Positions 34,033 through 41,477 of a DNA stretch of 64,000 bases are shown piece by piece; within the stretch, counting starts at the first letter, position 1; each line of letters opens with the position of its first letter. The stretch covers positions 62,001-126,000 of the forward strand of contig CAZJVS010000004.1 of NCBI GenBank assembly GCA_964549445.1. The letters are read 5' to 3'. A model generated the notes under the pieces. It made no database searches, was not told where the DNA came from, and worked only from the letters and a program-made list of their open reading frames with translations. The DNA comes from SpSt-539 sp964549445 (GTDB taxonomy: Bacteria > Planctomycetota > Phycisphaerae > UBA1845 > UTPLA1). The translations under genes and the position numbers were made by a program.

Positions 34033-35043
34033 ATGCCGCTCCTGACCATCTTCGCGCTGCTCTCAATGTCCGGCGACGCTCCAACCACGCGCGCCGCTGA
34101 CGATTTCGCTTCCACAACGGCCCGCCATATCGCCCGCCTGGAGCAACGGCTCGCAAGCATCGACGCGGCCGTCGCTCGTTCGTCCTCGTCCCCGGAACGC
34201 GACCGGCTCCAGATAGACAAACTCCGCACGACCTTCGAACTCGCCACCATCCGCGACGATTCGCTCGACTCCGTCGATCGCCTCGCCGCCCAGCTGCTCG
34301 AAGGCCATCCCTCTCCGGAACTCTCCATCGCCGCCGATTACTGGCGGTTGCGTGTCGCCCTCGCACGTTTCGATCCCGCGCCGTCGTCTCAGCCGGTCAT
34401 TGCCCTTCGCATCCGTCGCGTCGAAGACTATCTAGATCGCCACCCCGGCGCGGGTTTCGGGCCCGCCCTGATTGCCGAAGTCGTCGAGTTGGCTTACGAA
34501 GCGAGGGACTTCGTCAGCGTCGATCGCCTACTCAGCCGACTGAAGCGCGAGTACCCCGATGACCCGACCACCGCCGCGCTGGTCGGCCAGGATCGCCTGC
34601 GCCGGTGCATTGGCGAACCTTGGGCGCCGGTCCTGAGAGATGCTCGCGGCGCCGACGTCGATCTGGCCCCGCTGCGCGGCGAACCGGCCCTGGTCCTGTT
34701 TTTCGCCTCCTGGGATCCGCTATCGCGCGAGCTCCTCCGCAAGCTCGGCGGCTGGGCATCCCTTCGCGATCCGGCCCGGCCGCGCCTGGTGGCCATCAGT
34801 TTCGACGCTCACGTCGCGGACGCCGACGCCGCATTGAAGAGCGCCGGCCTTTCCGCCGTGCTCTGTTGCGACGAGCGTGGCTGGTCCTCGCCCGTGGCAA
34901 CGGCCTGGGGCATCCGCGCTCTGCCGGTCGTGCTGCTTCTCGACGGCGACGGAAAAGTCCGCCACGTTTTCCGCGAAGTTCGCCCCGAAACCGCCGCCGC
35001 GCTGGCTCGATCATGGCGCGCCGCCGGCGGTCGGCTTGAGTGA
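34033..35043 (+). CDS. Exported thioredoxin-fold protein without catalytic cysteines
   Basis: A 336-residue protein with a short hydrophobic leader (MPLLTIFALLSMSG), a helical N-terminal region (about 25-190) and a C-terminal TlpA/redoxin-like domain (about 200-335): GEPWAPVLRDARGADVDLAPLRG, LVLFFASWDPLSRELLRKL and the cis-Pro segment IRALPVVLLLDGDGKVR. In true TlpA-like proteins ASW is followed by CxxC; here it is ASWDPLS, so thiol-disulfide exchange is not possible by the usual mechanism. The role may be structural or binding. It starts 23 bases after the aminotransferase stop. The leader is short, so export is likely but not certain. Confidence 0.65.
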   Translation: MPLLTIFALLSMSGDAPTTRAADDFASTTARHIARLEQRLASIDAAVARSSSSPERDRLQIDKLRTTFELATIRDDSLDSVDRLAAQLLEGHPSPELSIAADYWRLRVALARFDPAPSSQPVIALRIRRVEDYLDRHPGAGFGPALIAEVVELAYEARDFVSVDRLLSRLKREYPDDPTTAALVGQDRLRRCIGEPWAPVLRDARGADVDLAPLRGEPALVLFFASWDPLSRELLRKLGGWASLRDPARPRLVAISFDAHVADADAALKSAGLSAVLCCDERGWSSPVATAWGIRALPVVLLLDGDGKVRHVFREVRPETAAALARSWRAAGGRLE

Positions 35044-35124
35044 ACGGCTCTCCGGGTTAGAATCGGGGCTGCATCGCGACCATCGCGATGCGGAACAAGC
35101 AACCCGTCAGAAAGGACGACCTGC

Positions 35125-35595
35125 GTGGAACGCACGCTGATTATTCTCAAGCCCGACGCCGTGCAGCGCGGCCTCGCCGGACAAATCGTGGCTCGCTTTG
35201 AGACCAAGGGTCTCAAGCTCGCCGGCCTCAAGCTCATGAAAATTTCGCGAGATCTCGCCGAGCGCCACTACGCTCCCCACAAGGGCAAGCCCTTCTACCC
35301 CGGCCTCATCAATTACATCACGGCCGGGCCGGTCGTCGTGCTCGTGGCCGAGGGCGTGAATGCCATTTCGGTCTCCCGCAAGCTGATGGGCGCCACCTTC
35401 GGTTTCAACGCCGAACCCGGAACCATCCGCGGCGACTTCGGCATGTCGAAGACATTCAACCTGATCCACGGCAGCGACGCCCCCGAATCGGCCGCCGCCG
35501 AAATCGCCCTCTACTTCAAGCCGGACGAGTTGCTGAGTTACGACCGCCCGGGCGATCGATGGACCTATGATATGAGTGGCGGCGAGCCGCAATAG
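35125..35595 (+). CDS. ndk: Nucleoside diphosphate kinase
   Basis: A 156-residue enzyme that moves the gamma phosphate between nucleoside triphosphates and diphosphates through a phospho-histidine. The active site His 115 sits in NLIHGSDAPESAAAEI; ERTLIILKPDAVQRGL at the start and ATFGFNAEPGTIRGDF are diagnostic. The start is GTG with AAAGGA 8 bases upstream. About ten extra residues (WTYDMSGGEPQ) extend beyond the usual length. It supplies dNTPs/NTPs in the cytoplasm. Confidence 0.97.
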   Translation: MERTLIILKPDAVQRGLAGQIVARFETKGLKLAGLKLMKISRDLAERHYAPHKGKPFYPGLINYITAGPVVVLVAEGVNAISVSRKLMGATFGFNAEPGTIRGDFGMSKTFNLIHGSDAPESAAAEIALYFKPDELLSYDRPGDRWTYDMSGGEPQ

Positions 35596-35625
35596 TCCGC
35601 CGCCCGGCCGGCGTGGATCCGAACG

Positions 35626-35979
35626 ATGAAGATAGATGCAATCGCCAACATCGAGCAGAGGCCCGTCGAACTCCCGGGCGCGACGAAGGCCCGCATGCGG
35701 ATGCTCGTCGGCCCGGCCGACGGCGCCTCCAACTTCCACATGCGCCATTTCGAAGTCGAACCCGGCGGTCATACGCCGCATCATCAGCACGACTACGAGC
35801 ACGAAATCCTGATTCTCAAGGGTAACGGCCGCGCCCAGAGCGCCGCCGGCGAGCGGACCTTCAAGGCCGGCGATGTCATCTGGGTTCCGCCCAACGAGAT
35901 GCATCAGTTCGTCAACACGGGACCGACGCCGCTGGAATTCATTTGCCTGATTCCAGCCCCGAAGGATTGCTCTCGCTGA
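35626..35979 (+). CDS. Small cupin-domain protein
   Basis: A 117-residue single cupin. The two metal-binding motifs are visible: GGHTPHHQHDYEHEILILKGNG (His, His, Glu around residues 50-66) and GDVIWVPPNEMHQFVNTG with the final His (about 84-101). Cupins of this size can be isomerases, dioxygenases or simple binding proteins, so no substrate is assigned. It follows ndk by 30 bases and may be in the same transcript. Confidence 0.85.
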   Translation: MKIDAIANIEQRPVELPGATKARMRMLVGPADGASNFHMRHFEVEPGGHTPHHQHDYEHEILILKGNGRAQSAAGERTFKAGDVIWVPPNEMHQFVNTGPTPLEFICLIPAPKDCSR

Positions 35980-36038
35980 CCGGACGCGCGAACCGGTGAA
36001 TGCTTCGCGCAAGCGGAGACCCCTGGCCGAGTTCTGAC

Positions 36039-36482
36039 ATGTCAAGTGAGCTGACCCGCAAGACCGGCGAAGAATACCACCAGCTTCAGCGTATCGAATC
36101 CCGCCTGCGCGAAGTCTCCGGCCTCGATGCGAAAGCCGCGGGTTGGCTCGGATCCACCCGCGACGCCTTCGAGCACCTGCGTGCCCATCTCATGAAGCTC
36201 TACGCCCTCGAGGAATCGCAGGGCTGCCTTCCGGCCGTCACCCAGCGCCGCCCCGAACTTTCGCGCGAAGTTCAGCAATTCTGCGGCGAGCACCGCTCCA
36301 ACATGGCGAAGGCCGACGAAATCATGCTGAACCTGCGCGCAGCCAATTCGGCCGACAGTCGATCGGCCGACACCTACCGCCGCCAGATCAGCGGTTTTCT
36401 GACGCAGCTCCAGCGCCACGAAGCCGCCGAGAGCGAATTGGTCCAATCTGTTTTCGGCGATGACATCAGCGTCAACGACTGA
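36039..36482 (+). CDS. Hemerythrin-like (HHE) helical protein
   Basis: A 147-residue, all-helical protein. Its layout matches the hemerythrin/HHE pattern: FEHLRAHLMKLYALEESQGCL, CGEHRSNMAKADEIMLNL and FLTQLQRHEAAESELVQSVF, in which His and Glu residues recur at the positions that bind a di-iron site. The match is motif-based; not every ligand is certain. Such domains bind oxygen or iron or sense nitric oxide. ATG 36039 is chosen, since the upstream in-frame ATG 36000 only adds a low-quality leader. No clear ribosome site. It ends 14 bases from the convergent LolA-like gene. Confidence 0.6.
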   Translation: MSSELTRKTGEEYHQLQRIESRLREVSGLDAKAAGWLGSTRDAFEHLRAHLMKLYALEESQGCLPAVTQRRPELSREVQQFCGEHRSNMAKADEIMLNLRAANSADSRSADTYRRQISGFLTQLQRHEAAESELVQSVFGDDISVND

Positions 36483-36496
36483 CGATCCGCAATCGC

Positions 36497-37219
36497 TTAT
36501 TGAGCCGTATCCTGGATTCCAGCCCCTGGCGGCGGCTTGAATCGTTCCGCCGCAATCGCCACCCCCGTCTTTATCTGCGTCCGCGTCGTCGTGACCTGCG
36601 GCCGCGCTTGCATGTCGTGCGCCACGATCTTCGCGATCACGCCCGAGTCCGGCAAAATCCAGTATCGCATCACCGCCTCCCCCGGCTTCACCTTTCCCGT
36701 AAACGTTTTCGGCGTGGCGTCCAGCACGATGCACTTCTGGCCTTCGACCACCTCGTCCCCCTTCAACACCAGTGAGTTGTCTGCCCGCAGCGCGTCAAAA
36801 AACGTCTTATCCGCCAGCACCGGCCGCGTCTCGCGCATTTGCAGCTTGAACGCCGTCGTTTTCCCGCCCGACTGGATGACGATCCACGTGTGATCCCCAT
36901 CATCGAACTTGATCGTGTCGACTTCCATGCGGGACTCCTGTCCGGCCGCCTTCTGAATCTGAAACCCTTTTGATTCCTCCCGCCACTTCGTGTTTCCGCC
37001 GCTCCGCTCGTACTCGAGCGCCCCGGACACCTCACTGCGCAACGATCGTTTATCAGGTATCTGCGAATCCATCGTCGCACGCTGCATGCACGTCACGGAG
37101 GTCACCTTCGCCGACGCCGCTTCGAGCGTCTTGATGATCGCATCGACCGATTCAGCCGCTCCGGCCGTCTCCGCCGCCGCACAGATCGCCACCGCCGCAA
37201 GACCGAACAATCGTTTCAT
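36497..37219 (-). CDS. Periplasmic LolA-like/DUF2092-type protein
   Basis: A 240-residue exported protein with signal peptide MKRLFGLAAVAICAAAETAGA. The mature part is beta-rich in the half-barrel pattern of outer-membrane lipoprotein carriers: IIKTLEAASAKVTSVTCMQRATM, DDGDHTWIVIQSG, EGQKCIVLDATP, MRYWILPDSGVIAKIVAHD (the RxWxxPxxG-like strand). It resembles the LolA/LolB/DUF2092 fold group, which binds acyl chains of lipoproteins or related ligands, but the exact subgroup is uncertain. Start chosen at ATG 37219 so that the signal begins MKRL; in-frame 37234 and 37255 are alternatives. Confidence 0.65.
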   Translation of the reverse strand: MKRLFGLAAVAICAAAETAGAAESVDAIIKTLEAASAKVTSVTCMQRATMDSQIPDKRSLRSEVSGALEYERSGGNTKWREESKGFQIQKAAGQESRMEVDTIKFDDGDHTWIVIQSGGKTTAFKLQMRETRPVLADKTFFDALRADNSLVLKGDEVVEGQKCIVLDATPKTFTGKVKPGEAVMRYWILPDSGVIAKIVAHDMQARPQVTTTRTQIKTGVAIAAERFKPPPGAGIQDTAQ

Positions 37220-37294
37220 AGTTGGGTTTCTCATCAAGGTACCGGGCATGAACAACCCGGCCGCCGCAGAACCCGGCGATTCATCCGCTGATTG

Positions 37295-39847
37295 CTAATG
37301 CGCCCGCAGCGGTTTTCGAATCGTTCGCGGAATCGCCGGCGGTGTGCCCTTGCCGTCATTCTTTGCCGAAGTCGATGCCGCCAGCCGATGCCCGTTATGT
37401 CGTCCGGCAACTCGCGCTTCCGGCTCGAGCGCATGTTTCAGAACCAAATCCACGCGATCAACCGGAAAAAACTTGATCTGCTTGCGAACGTCGGGAGGGA
37501 TTTCGACCAGGTCTTTTCGGTTTCGCGACGGGATAATGATCGTGCGAATACCGGCTCGGTGCGCCGCGATCGCCTTCGCCTTCAACCCGCCGATCGGCAG
37601 GACGAGCCCGCGCAGCGTGATCTCGCCGGTCATCGCCACATCCTTCTTGCATACCCGGCCCGTCAGCAGTGACACGAGCGCCGTAAACATCGTCACGCCC
37701 GCGCTCGGTCCGTCCTTCGGAATCGCCCCCGCCGGCACGTGGATGTGAATATCCTGGTCCGACAACCGCTTCGGGTCGATATGCAGCTCCTGCGTGCGGC
37801 TCCGGACGAGTGAAAACGCCGTCTGCGCCGACTCTTTCATGACCTCGCCGATCTGGCCGGTCAAGCTCAGGTTTCCCTTGCCGGGCATGGCCGTTGCTTC
37901 GACAAACAAGATGTCCCCGCCCGCTGGCGTCCACGCCAGGCCGGTCACAACTCCTGAGACGCTCGTGCGCATCGCCAGTTCCGGCTCGATCTTGATCGGC
38001 CCCAGGAACTCCGGCAGTCCCTCTCGCTTGATCAGCGCCGGCGCCTTTCGACCTCGCGCAATTCGCGCTGCAACAGCCCGGCACACCGATGCGATCTCGC
38101 GTTCGAGGTTTCGTACGCCCGCCTCGCGCGTGTAGCCCTCGATGATTCCGTTCAGCGCCTCATCATCAAACTTGAGCTGCGAATCCGTCAGCCCGTTCTC
38201 TTCGCGCTGCCGCGGTACGAGATACTTCTTTGCAATGAACAGCTTCTCGTGCACCGTGTAGCCCGGCAGTTCGAGCAGCTCCATGCGATCCAGCAGCGGT
38301 GGGGGGATCGCATCCATGTAGTTCGCCGTCGAGATGAACATCACCCGCGACAAGTCGAACGGCACGCCCAGGTAGTGATCCTGAAAACTGTGGTTCTGTG
38401 CCGGGTCGAGCACCTCCAGCAGCGCCGATGACGGATCGCCCCGGAAGTCCTGCCCCAGCTTGTCCACCTCGTCCAGCATCATCACCGGGTTGTTCGACCC
38501 CGCCTTACGGATCTCCTGCATGATCCGCCCCGGCATCGATCCGACGTAGGTTCGTCGGTGCCCGCGAATATCTGCCTCGTCGCGAACGCCGCCCAGCGCC
38601 ACGCGGATAAAGTTCCGCCCCAGCGCCCGCGCGATCGACTGCCCGAGCGACGTCTTGCCGACACCCGGCGGCCCAACAAAGCACAGAATCGGGCTCTTGC
38701 CGCTCGGCTTCAGCTTCCGAACCGCCAGAAACTCCAGGATCCGCTTCTTCACCCGATCGAGGTCATAGTGATCAGCATTGAGAATCTGCTCGGCCCGTTT
38801 GATGTCGTGGTTATCCGGCGTCGAAACCGACCACGGCATCTCGCACAGCCATTCGATGTAATCGACCGAGTTGCCGTACTCCGGCGACGCCTGCGGAATC
38901 TTCGCCAGCCGGTCGAGTTCCCGAATCGCCTCCTTCTCGACCACCTCCGGCATCTTCGCCTTCGCGATCTTCTCGCGCAGCTCCGCAATCTCGACTTCCC
39001 GTGCGTCTCCCTGGCCCAGCTCCTTCTGAATCGCCCGCATTTGCTCGTGCAGGAAGTACTCGCGCTGCTGCTTCTCGAGCTGTCCCTTCACGTCGCTCTG
39101 AATCTTGGCCGACAGTTCGAGAACGTCGATCTGCTTCGCCAGGTGCGCCGCCGTCTTTCGCAGCCGATCCGGAATGTCAAACGTCTCGAGAATCTCCTGC
39201 CGCTGCACGAGGTTCAGCGTCAGATTGGCTGCCAGAAAGTCGCAAAGCGCGCCCGGCTTGTCGATGCTTGCCAGCACTTCGAGCGCCTGGTCCGGCACCC
39301 CTGGCGAAAGCTCGATCACCCGCTGCGCCTGCTGCCGCACCGTCTGGATCAGCGCATCCAGTTCCGTCGATTCGCCGACGATGTCCTCGCGCGTGTGACA
39401 TCGCGCGATCAGGTAGGGCTCCGTCTGGACGATCTCCTCAATTCCGAACCGCACGAGTCCATGCACGATGATGCTGTGCGTGCCGTCCGGCATCTTGAGC
39501 AGTTTCAGGATCGCCGCCGCCGTCCCGACCCGGTACAGATCGTCGAGCGTTGGGTCCTCGACGTCCGATCGACGCTGCGCGACGATGCCGACAATCTTGG
39601 ATTGCGTGATGACCGCATCGACAAGCCGCTTGGATTTTTCGCGGCCGATGGTCAGTGGAATGATCGTCCCCGGAAAAGCCACCGTATCGCGAACCGGCAG
39701 CAGCGGCAGCAGCTCCGGAACGACGTGACGCTTGCGCGTTTCATCCATCATCGTTCCGGTCAGGCCGATCGGCGTCGATGCCGTGTCATCCGCGGCGTCG
39801 ACGGCCGAGCCCTCATTTTCGTCGGAAAGGATGTCCGCCGAGTCCAT
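37295..39847 (-). CDS. lon: ATP-dependent Lon protease (LonA)
   Basis: An 850-residue cytoplasmic AAA+ serine protease that degrades misfolded and regulatory proteins. Order: LON substrate-binding N-domain (about 40-235, LPLLPVRDTVAFPGTIIPL), coiled helical region, AAA+ module with Walker A GPPGVGKTSL (near 395) and Walker B MLDEVDKLG, and the C-terminal protease domain with catalytic Ser 715 (KDGPSAGVTMF) and Lys 758 (GGLKAKAIAAHRAGI). Length is slightly above E. coli Lon; a 20-residue acidic extension precedes the LON domain. It lies 33 bases after hsp20 on the same strand, a heat-shock unit, with a strong hairpin between. Confidence 0.97.
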   Translation of the reverse strand: MDSADILSDENEGSAVDAADDTASTPIGLTGTMMDETRKRHVVPELLPLLPVRDTVAFPGTIIPLTIGREKSKRLVDAVITQSKIVGIVAQRRSDVEDPTLDDLYRVGTAAAILKLLKMPDGTHSIIVHGLVRFGIEEIVQTEPYLIARCHTREDIVGESTELDALIQTVRQQAQRVIELSPGVPDQALEVLASIDKPGALCDFLAANLTLNLVQRQEILETFDIPDRLRKTAAHLAKQIDVLELSAKIQSDVKGQLEKQQREYFLHEQMRAIQKELGQGDAREVEIAELREKIAKAKMPEVVEKEAIRELDRLAKIPQASPEYGNSVDYIEWLCEMPWSVSTPDNHDIKRAEQILNADHYDLDRVKKRILEFLAVRKLKPSGKSPILCFVGPPGVGKTSLGQSIARALGRNFIRVALGGVRDEADIRGHRRTYVGSMPGRIMQEIRKAGSNNPVMMLDEVDKLGQDFRGDPSSALLEVLDPAQNHSFQDHYLGVPFDLSRVMFISTANYMDAIPPPLLDRMELLELPGYTVHEKLFIAKKYLVPRQREENGLTDSQLKFDDEALNGIIEGYTREAGVRNLEREIASVCRAVAARIARGRKAPALIKREGLPEFLGPIKIEPELAMRTSVSGVVTGLAWTPAGGDILFVEATAMPGKGNLSLTGQIGEVMKESAQTAFSLVRSRTQELHIDPKRLSDQDIHIHVPAGAIPKDGPSAGVTMFTALVSLLTGRVCKKDVAMTGEITLRGLVLPIGGLKAKAIAAHRAGIRTIIIPSRNRKDLVEIPPDVRKQIKFFPVDRVDLVLKHALEPEARVAGRHNGHRLAASTSAKNDGKGTPPAIPRTIRKPLRAH

Positions 39848-39856
39848 GGGAACGGT

Positions 39857-39876
39857 GGTCCCGGCGTGCCGGGACC
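39857..39876 (-). promoter_or_regulatory. Hairpin over the lon ribosome-binding region
   Basis: Perfect 8-bp stem (ggtcccgg/ccgggacc) with a 4-base loop fills the 33-bp gap between hsp20 and lon and ends 9 bases before the lon ATG, so the only purine-rich stretch available for ribosome binding is inside it. No T-run follows. Confidence 0.45.
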
Positions 39877-39880
39877 CCGG

Positions 39881-40294
39881 CTACTCCTTTGGCAACGTGA
39901 TCCACAAAAGGCCTTCGTGGTAACGAGCGGCGATGGCCTGATCCCGGATGGGTCTGCGGATCTCGATTTCCCGGCGGAAAGCCCCGCTGTCGATCTCCAT
40001 CAGGTGGACACTGACATCCCCGGATGTCACGTCGGCCGGAACAGGGGGGGTGCGGTTCCCACGAATCACGAGCTTGTTGCCAACGGCTTCGACGTGAATC
40101 GCGTCCGGCTTCATCCCGGCCAGGTCGGCACAGATCAGAAACGCGTCCTGTGTCTCATAGACATTGACGCTGGGCTGCCAGACGTCATTCGGGGAGAACC
40201 GAACGTAAGACCGCCCGACGACCTCATCTACGAGCGATCGAACGGGGTCGGTATAGTTCGAAAAGCCGCTTCCGGTGGACAGATCGAGCAGCAT
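39881..40294 (-). CDS. hsp20: Small heat-shock protein (Hsp20/alpha-crystallin)
   Basis: A 137-residue ATP-independent chaperone that holds unfolding proteins. The alpha-crystallin domain covers about residues 40-135: WQPSVNVYETQDAFLICADLAGM, IHVEAVGNKLVIRGNR, and the family A-x-x-x-x-G-L motif at the end (AARYHEGLLWITLPK). The N-terminal region is short. GAGG lies 9 bases before the ATG, and a good promoter is present upstream. It is first in a two-gene unit with lon, tying holding and degradation of damaged protein. Confidence 0.9.
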   Translation of the reverse strand: MLLDLSTGSGFSNYTDPVRSLVDEVVGRSYVRFSPNDVWQPSVNVYETQDAFLICADLAGMKPDAIHVEAVGNKLVIRGNRTPPVPADVTSGDVSVHLMEIDSGAFRREIEIRRPIRDQAIAARYHEGLLWITLPKE

Positions 40295-40327
40295 GGGTAC
40301 GGCCTCGCGGGTTTGTGGGACAGGGAG

Positions 40328-40356
40328 AGTTTATTGCCGCCGCCCGGAGGCGTCAA
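40328..40356 (-). promoter_or_regulatory. Candidate promoter of hsp20-lon
   Basis: On minus: TTGACG, 17-base spacer, TAAACT, with a predicted leader of about 27 bases to the hsp20 ATG. No CIRCE element is seen. Confidence 0.5.
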
Positions 40357-40424
40357 ATCGCGGACCTGCCCGGCCGACCTCAGTGGGGGTGCGAACGGAA
40401 AAACGAACAAACTTTATGCGGTCG

Positions 40425-40454
40425 TTGATGGAGGACGCGGGACCGGCTTAGAAT
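40425..40454 (+). promoter_or_regulatory. Candidate sigma70 promoter of the AKR-FHA operon
   Basis: TTGATG, 18-base spacer, TAGAAT. The predicted transcript start falls after the GTG at 40458, which supports ATG 40494 as the AKR start. Confidence 0.45.
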
Positions 40455-40493
40455 GCCGTGAGCAAGGATGCGGCCTGGGGGAGGCGTCAGACC

Positions 40494-41441
40494 ATGATTT
40501 ACAAGACCGTGGATGCTCTGCCCTTTTTCTTCTCGGCTCTTGGACTCCGCACTTGGTCCGACGAGGCCGGCGATCGCTCCAGCGCCCCGGTCGACTCAAA
40601 CGAACTCATCGCCGCCGTGCAAACAGCCCTCGAACTCGGCATGACCTACCTTGAGGTCTTCTCGAGTCGTGCAACCGCCCCGAGCGCCGAAGTCATCAGC
40701 AAGGCCCTCCAGGGTCGGCGCGATGGCGTCGTCTTGGCCGGCATCTGCGGCGCGGACGCAGGCGTCGGTATCGAGGACCGCCTGACTCGCCGAGAGCAGA
40801 TCATCGCGGCCTGCGAGACCGGACTCCGCGTCCTTCGCACCGAGCGGTTTGATCTCTTCTATTGCCGCTGGCCCGACGTCTCGGCCCCGCTTCCCGAGGT
40901 CGCCGGCGCCTTCGATCACCTGCTCAACCGGGGGGAAATCGGAGCGGCCGGACTGAGCCATTACGGCTACGAGCAAATCAGTGCCCTCCGGCGGAGCGGC
41001 CCGTTGCACGCCGTTCGCTCTGCCATAAACCTATTGCATCCCGAGGATGCCGATGATCTGATCCCATACTGCAAGGAGCACGGCATCGCCGTCGTGGCCG
41101 CCGATCCGCTTTCGAACGATTTTCTGGCTGCCGAAGCCCGCGAAAGTGAAATCGTTCGCCCGCCAGGCAGTATTAAGGTCATGCAAGGCCGCAGGTTTGA
41201 AGCCGACCGCTGGGCCGCCGAACGGCTGCGTTCCATCGCCGACGAACTGCACCGGACCCCCGCCCAACTGGCCATCAACTGGGTGCTCGGCACGGCTGGC
41301 GTCACAACCGCCGCCACCCGCGCCGGACGTTCTTCACAGGTACGTGAGCATCTGGGGGCATTAGGCTGGACGATTCCTGATGCCATAGTGGCCCGAATAG
41401 TCGATACATTATCGGAACGCGATCGCCAGTTAGATCGCTGA
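40494..41441 (+). CDS. Aldo/keto-reductase-fold protein with lost catalytic tetrad
   Basis: A 315-residue TIM-barrel protein alignable with aldo/keto reductases: ALELGMTYLEVFSSRATAPSAEVISKAL, DRLTRREQIIAACETGLRVLRTERFDLFYCRWPD, NRGEIGAAGLSHYGYEQI, and TPAQLAINWVLGTAGVTTAATRAGRSSQVREH (each given in part). The usual tetrad is altered throughout: Asp of DTA is Glu, the Tyr of YG is Arg, the Lys of xxTK is gone (VVLAGIC), and the His of LHWPD is Arg (CRWPD). NADPH reduction by the normal mechanism is therefore unlikely. ATG 40494 has GGAGG 8 bases upstream; GTG 40458 does not. It is 36 bases before the giant FHA gene and probably cotranscribed. Binding or regulatory role inferred. Confidence 0.75.
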   Translation: MIYKTVDALPFFFSALGLRTWSDEAGDRSSAPVDSNELIAAVQTALELGMTYLEVFSSRATAPSAEVISKALQGRRDGVVLAGICGADAGVGIEDRLTRREQIIAACETGLRVLRTERFDLFYCRWPDVSAPLPEVAGAFDHLLNRGEIGAAGLSHYGYEQISALRRSGPLHAVRSAINLLHPEDADDLIPYCKEHGIAVVAADPLSNDFLAAEARESEIVRPPGSIKVMQGRRFEADRWAAERLRSIADELHRTPAQLAINWVLGTAGVTTAATRAGRSSQVREHLGALGWTIPDAIVARIVDTLSERDRQLDR

Positions 41442-41477
41442 TAACACCCGGGCGTACCGAACGGTGTGAGGGTATCA

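Noticed and set aside
40295..40430. CIRCE element for HrcA control of hsp20-lon
   Set aside because: No TTAGCACTC/GAGTGCTAA inverted repeat found; only a plain promoter.
38558..40654. Long plus-strand open frame (698 codons) across lon and hsp20
   Set aside because: Antisense to two certain genes; Arg/Leu/Pro-rich composition typical of high-GC shadow frames and no family motif.
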